Notes under the pieces: generated by a model
What the model was told of the DNA's origin: nothing
Seen by the model: the letters and a program-made list of their open reading frames with translations, nothing else
Database searches by the model: none
Assembly: GCF_002846365.1 (NCBI RefSeq)
Contig: NZ_PJMW01000002.1
Location: forward strand, 2,046,001 to 2,110,000
Length of the DNA stretch: 64,000 nucleotides
Source: Nocardia fluminea
GTDB taxonomy: Bacteria > Actinomycetota > Actinomycetes > Mycobacteriales > Mycobacteriaceae
Direction of reading: 5' to 3'
Made by a program: the position numbers and the translations under genes
Shown here: piece after piece, positions 57,650 through 64,000 of the stretch
How the letters are laid out: every line of letters starts with the position of its first letter
Position numbering within the stretch: position 1 is the first letter of the stretch

Positions 57650-59728
57650 ATGGTCGAACAAGCGCCGTCCACCGTGTACATTGCCTCGCCCGAGGGTGAC
57701 ACCGGAAAATCTACGGTGGCACTGGGTGTCCTCGGCATGCTGTGCGCGACCACCGCGCGCGTCGGAGTGTTCCGGCCGATCACCCGCTCCACCGACGAAC
57801 CCGACTACATCCTCGAACTGCTGCTCGAGCACAGCACCGCCGATATCAGCTACGAGCAGGCCATCGGCGTCACCTACGAGGACGTCCACCGCGACCCCAC
57901 CGCCGCGATCAGCGACATCGTGATGCGCTTCCACGATGTCGCCAAGGCCTGTGACGCGGTGGTGATCGTCGGCAGCGACTATACCGACGTCGCCAGCCCG
58001 AGCGAGCTGCGCTTCAACGCCCGGATCGCCGTGAACCTGGGCGCGCCGGTACTGCTGGTCGTTCGCGGCGCGGAACGCACGCCCGGCGAGGTCAAGCAGC
58101 TGGTCGAGCTGTGTACCGCCGAGCTCACCGCCGAGCACGCTCATCTGGTCGCGATCGTCGCCAATCGCTGCGCTCCCGACGAGCTCGACGACATCGCGAC
58201 CACGCTGGCGAGTTGCGATGTGCCGTCCTGGACGCTGCCCGAGGTACCGCTGCTGATGGCGCCGACCATGGGCGAGCTGTGCGAGGCGATCGACGGCGAG
58301 ATCTACAGCGGTGATCCGGAACTGTTACAGCGCGAGGCGCTGCGCATCATGGTCGGCGGCATGACCGCCGAACACATTCTCGAGCGCCTCTCCGACGGTG
58401 TGGTGGTGATCGCCCCCGGCGACCGTTCCGACGTGCTGCTCAGCCTGGTCAATGCCCATGAGGCCGAAGGCTTCCCGTCACTGGCGGGCGTGATCATGAA
58501 CGGTGGCCTGCGCCCGCATCCGGCCATCGCGCGGCTGATGGACGGACTGCACCCCAAGCTGCCGATCCTGGCCACCGAGCTGGGCACCTACGACACCGCC
58601 AGCGCCGTGCACGGCACCCGCGGCCGGATGTGGGCGGGCAGCCCGCGCAAGGTCGACACCGCGCTCGCGCTGATGGAACAGCGGGTCGACGCACCGGAAC
58701 TGTTGCGGCGCATCCAGGTTCCGTCCTCGACGGTCGTGACGCCGCAGATGTTCGAATACCGGCTGATCGAACGCGCCCGCGCCGATCGCAAACGCATCGT
58801 GCTGCCCGAGGGCGACGACGACCGCATCCTGCGCGCCGCGGGCCGGGTGCTGCAGCGCAAGATCGCCGACCTCACCATCCTCGGCGACGAGACCTCGGTG
58901 CGTGCTCGCGCCGCCGAGCTCGGTGTCGATATCGCCGACGCGCAGGTCATGGCGCCGCGCACCTCGGGCTACCTCGACGAATTCGCCGCCGAATACACCG
59001 AATTGCGCAAGCACAAGGGCATGACGCTCGAGCGCGCCCGCGAAACCATGTCCGACATCTCCTACTTCGGCACCATGATGGTCTACAAGGGCATCGCCGA
59101 TGGCATGGTCTCGGGCGCCGCGCACACCACCGCGCACACGATCCGGCCCTCGTTCGAGATCATCAAGACGGTGCCCGGCGTCTCCACGGTGTCGAGCGTG
59201 TTCCTGATGTGCCTGGCCGATCGTGTGCTCGCCTACGGCGACTGCGCGGTGGTTCCCGATCCGACCTCGGAGCAGCTGGCCGACATCGCGGTGTCCTCGG
59301 CGGGCACGGCGGCCCGGTTCGGGATCGACCCCCGGGTGGCGATGCTGTCCTACTCGACCGGCGCGTCCGGCACCGGCGCCGACGTCGACAAGGTCCGCGC
59401 GGCCACCGAACTCGTCCGTGAGCGCGCGCCGCAACTGCCGGTGGAAGGCCCGATCCAGTACGACGCGGCGATCGAGCCCGCCGTCGCCAGCGCCAAGCTG
59501 CCCGATTCCGAAGTGGCGGGCAAGGCCACGGTCTTCGTCTTCCCCGACCTCAATACCGGCAACAACACCTACAAGGCGGTGCAGCGCAGTGCGGGCGCGG
59601 TCGCGATCGGGCCGGTGCTCCAGGGTCTGCGCAAGCCGGTGAACGATCTCTCGCGCGGCGCGCTGGTCGCCGACATCGTCAACACGGTGGCGATCACCGC
59701 CATCCAGGCTCAGGGGGACGGCAAGTGA
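57650..59728 (+). CDS. pta: Phosphate acetyltransferase
   Basis: 692 residues, the long form. N-terminal P-loop domain with SPEGDTGKSTVALGV, a central DRTGG domain (about 210-320) and the C-terminal catalytic PTA domain (about 365-690) with RIVLPEGDDDRILRA, SYFGTMMVYKGIADGMVSGA and SYSTGASGTGADVDKV. It interconverts acetyl-CoA and acetyl phosphate. It overlaps the next gene by 4 bp (GTGA), so pta and ackA are translationally coupled. Confidence 0.96.
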   Translation: MVEQAPSTVYIASPEGDTGKSTVALGVLGMLCATTARVGVFRPITRSTDEPDYILELLLEHSTADISYEQAIGVTYEDVHRDPTAAISDIVMRFHDVAKACDAVVIVGSDYTDVASPSELRFNARIAVNLGAPVLLVVRGAERTPGEVKQLVELCTAELTAEHAHLVAIVANRCAPDELDDIATTLASCDVPSWTLPEVPLLMAPTMGELCEAIDGEIYSGDPELLQREALRIMVGGMTAEHILERLSDGVVVIAPGDRSDVLLSLVNAHEAEGFPSLAGVIMNGGLRPHPAIARLMDGLHPKLPILATELGTYDTASAVHGTRGRMWAGSPRKVDTALALMEQRVDAPELLRRIQVPSSTVVTPQMFEYRLIERARADRKRIVLPEGDDDRILRAAGRVLQRKIADLTILGDETSVRARAAELGVDIADAQVMAPRTSGYLDEFAAEYTELRKHKGMTLERARETMSDISYFGTMMVYKGIADGMVSGAAHTTAHTIRPSFEIIKTVPGVSTVSSVFLMCLADRVLAYGDCAVVPDPTSEQLADIAVSSAGTAARFGIDPRVAMLSYSTGASGTGADVDKVRAATELVRERAPQLPVEGPIQYDAAIEPAVASAKLPDSEVAGKATVFVFPDLNTGNNTYKAVQRSAGAVAIGPVLQGLRKPVNDLSRGALVADIVNTVAITAIQAQGDGK

Positions 59729-60924
59729 GCGACCTCGTTCTGGTGCTGAACAGCGGCTCCTCGTCGATCAAATATCAACTGCTGCACGCTGTCTCGGCGC
59801 AGGTGCTGGCCTCCGGTATCGTCGAGAAGATCGGCGAGTCGCACGGCGGCCGGATCGTGCACGAGGCCGGGGCGGCCGAACTCGAGTACGAGGGGGCGAT
59901 CCCCGACCACAGAGCCGGTCTGCTGCGGGCGTTCGAGATGTTCCGCCAGTCCGGCCTCGACCTGACCACCATCGGCATCGGCGCGGTCGGGCACCGGGTG
60001 GTGCACGGCGGCGAGGTGTTCTGGGAACCGACTCTGATCACCGACGACGTGCTGCGCGCGATCGACGAACTGTCGGTGCTCGCGCCGCTGCACAACCCCG
60101 CCAATGTGGTCGGCATCGAGTCCACGCGGGAACTGCTGCCCGGCGTTCCCGAGGTCGCGGTCTTCGACACCGCGTTCTTCCACGCCATGCCCGATGCGGC
60201 CAAGACCTACGCGATCGACGCGAAACTCGCCGCGGCCCACGGTATTCGCAAGTACGGATTCCACGGGACCTCGCACCAGTACGTGTCGGAGAAGGCCGCG
60301 GAATACCTGGGGAGACCGGCCGGCGAGCTCAACCAGATCGTTTTCCACCTGGGCAACGGCGCGTCGGCGTCGTCGATCCGTGGAGGCGTCGCGATCGACA
60401 CCACCATGGGGATGACCCCGCTCGAAGGTCTGGTGATGGGGACCAGGCCGGGCGATCTGGATCCCGGCGTCACGCCGTATCTCATGCGGGCGGCCGATCT
60501 GGATGTGAGCCAGGTGGAGCAACTGCTCAACCGCGGTTCCGGCCTCAAAGGTATGAGCGGGGTCAACGACTTCCGCGAATTGCAGCAGCTCATCGACGGC
60601 GGCGACACCCAGGCGAAGCTCGCCTACTACGTCTACATCCACCGCCTGCGCCGCTACCTCGGCGCCTATCTGGTGCAGCTGGGCACCGTCGACGCGATCG
60701 TCTTCACCGCCGGCGTGGGTGAGAACAGCCCGGCGGTGCGCGCCGACGCACTGGCCGGGCTACAGGCCATGGGGATAGAAATCGACCCGTCCCGCAACGA
60801 GACGAGAGCCCCCGGCATCCGCCGCATCTCGCCGGAGTCCGCCCCGGTGACGGTGCTGGTGGTGCCGACCAACGAAGAACTCGCCATCGCCCGCGCGGCC
60901 CACGAACTGGTCGGCGCGCACTGA
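59725..60924 (+). CDS. ackA: Acetate kinase
   Basis: 399 residues. ASKHA fold: phosphate-1 VLNSGSSSIKYQLL, the catalytic segment KYGFHGTSHQYVSEKAA, phosphate-2 HLGNGASASSIRGG and adenosine site FTAGVGENSPAVRADAL. It makes ATP and acetate from acetyl phosphate, or the reverse. GTG start within the pta stop. It converges on pknG with 2 nt between stops, as in the recalled mycobacterial order. Confidence 0.97.
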   Translation: MSDLVLVLNSGSSSIKYQLLHAVSAQVLASGIVEKIGESHGGRIVHEAGAAELEYEGAIPDHRAGLLRAFEMFRQSGLDLTTIGIGAVGHRVVHGGEVFWEPTLITDDVLRAIDELSVLAPLHNPANVVGIESTRELLPGVPEVAVFDTAFFHAMPDAAKTYAIDAKLAAAHGIRKYGFHGTSHQYVSEKAAEYLGRPAGELNQIVFHLGNGASASSIRGGVAIDTTMGMTPLEGLVMGTRPGDLDPGVTPYLMRAADLDVSQVEQLLNRGSGLKGMSGVNDFRELQQLIDGGDTQAKLAYYVYIHRLRRYLGAYLVQLGTVDAIVFTAGVGENSPAVRADALAGLQAMGIEIDPSRNETRAPGIRRISPESAPVTVLVVPTNEELAIARAAHELVGAH

Positions 60925-60926
60925 GC

Positions 60927-64000
<3,074 letters not shown>

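Overview
The window is high-GC actinobacterial chromosome, most likely from Nocardia or a close mycolic-acid-containing relative (Rhodococcus is the main alternative). The evidence is a fused HadA/HadB-type dehydratase, PknG with its rubredoxin-like motif, an F420-dependent glucose-6-phosphate dehydrogenase, an EspG-type ESX chaperone, a SAM-IV riboswitch before metZ, and a gene order matching the Mycobacterium tuberculosis dnaJ1/hspR - purA - fba - pyrE - clpB - metZ - fgd1 - pta - ackA - pknG - glnH region (recalled, not searched). No rRNA, tRNA, CRISPR array, transposase or prophage gene was seen.

Layout. 1-4.4 kb: end of dnaJ, hspR, then three related FAD/NAD oxidoreductases, two with globin domains. 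4.6-6.7 kb: acetyltransferase, a MarR regulator with its divergent target, and a hypothetical. 6.8-9.8 kb: a four-gene ESX (type VII secretion) substrate cassette: DUF3558 lipoprotein, small helical protein, WxG/PPE-like protein with a long disordered tail, EspG chaperone. 9.9-18.9 kb: quinone-oxidoreductase-like enzyme, clpB behind a clear HspR operator (HAIR), two membrane-anchored proteins, SDR, pyrE, FabH-type synthase, lysoplasmalogenase. 19-27.8 kb: hydrolase, SpoU methyltransferase, GH76-like protein, two DedA proteins, fba, an EmbR-like regulator and the fused dehydratase. 27.9-31.7 kb: a 1,249-residue low-complexity membrane protein. 31.8-37.8 kb: DUF3151, FUSC protein, glycosyltransferase, M50 protease, purA, lipoprotein. 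37.8-47.2 kb: accessory and regulatory genes (TetR with twin operators, Ogt, MocR, Mcr-like racemase, amidohydrolase) and fprA behind a possible IdeR box. 47.3-54.5 kb: SAM-IV riboswitch, rhodanese, metZ, fgd, HAD phosphatase, LLM oxidoreductase/FMN reductase pair, yceI. 54.5-57.6 kb: MarR/DJ-1 operon under a perfect 16-bp-arm palindrome, NfeD-like/SPFH pair, Ddn-like F420 enzyme. 57.6-64 kb: pta-ackA facing pknG-glnH.

The conserved backbone supplies housekeeping functions: protein quality control, purine, pyrimidine and methionine synthesis, glycolysis, acetate metabolism, F420 reduction and PknG signalling. Lineage-specific modules sit between these genes, and several carry an autoregulatory operator in a divergent promoter. 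The least explained parts are the orphan ESX cassette, the globin/reductase triplet, the nested palindrome at 45,581-45,689, and two genes with greatly expanded disordered regions (27,909-31,658 and the pknG N-terminus).
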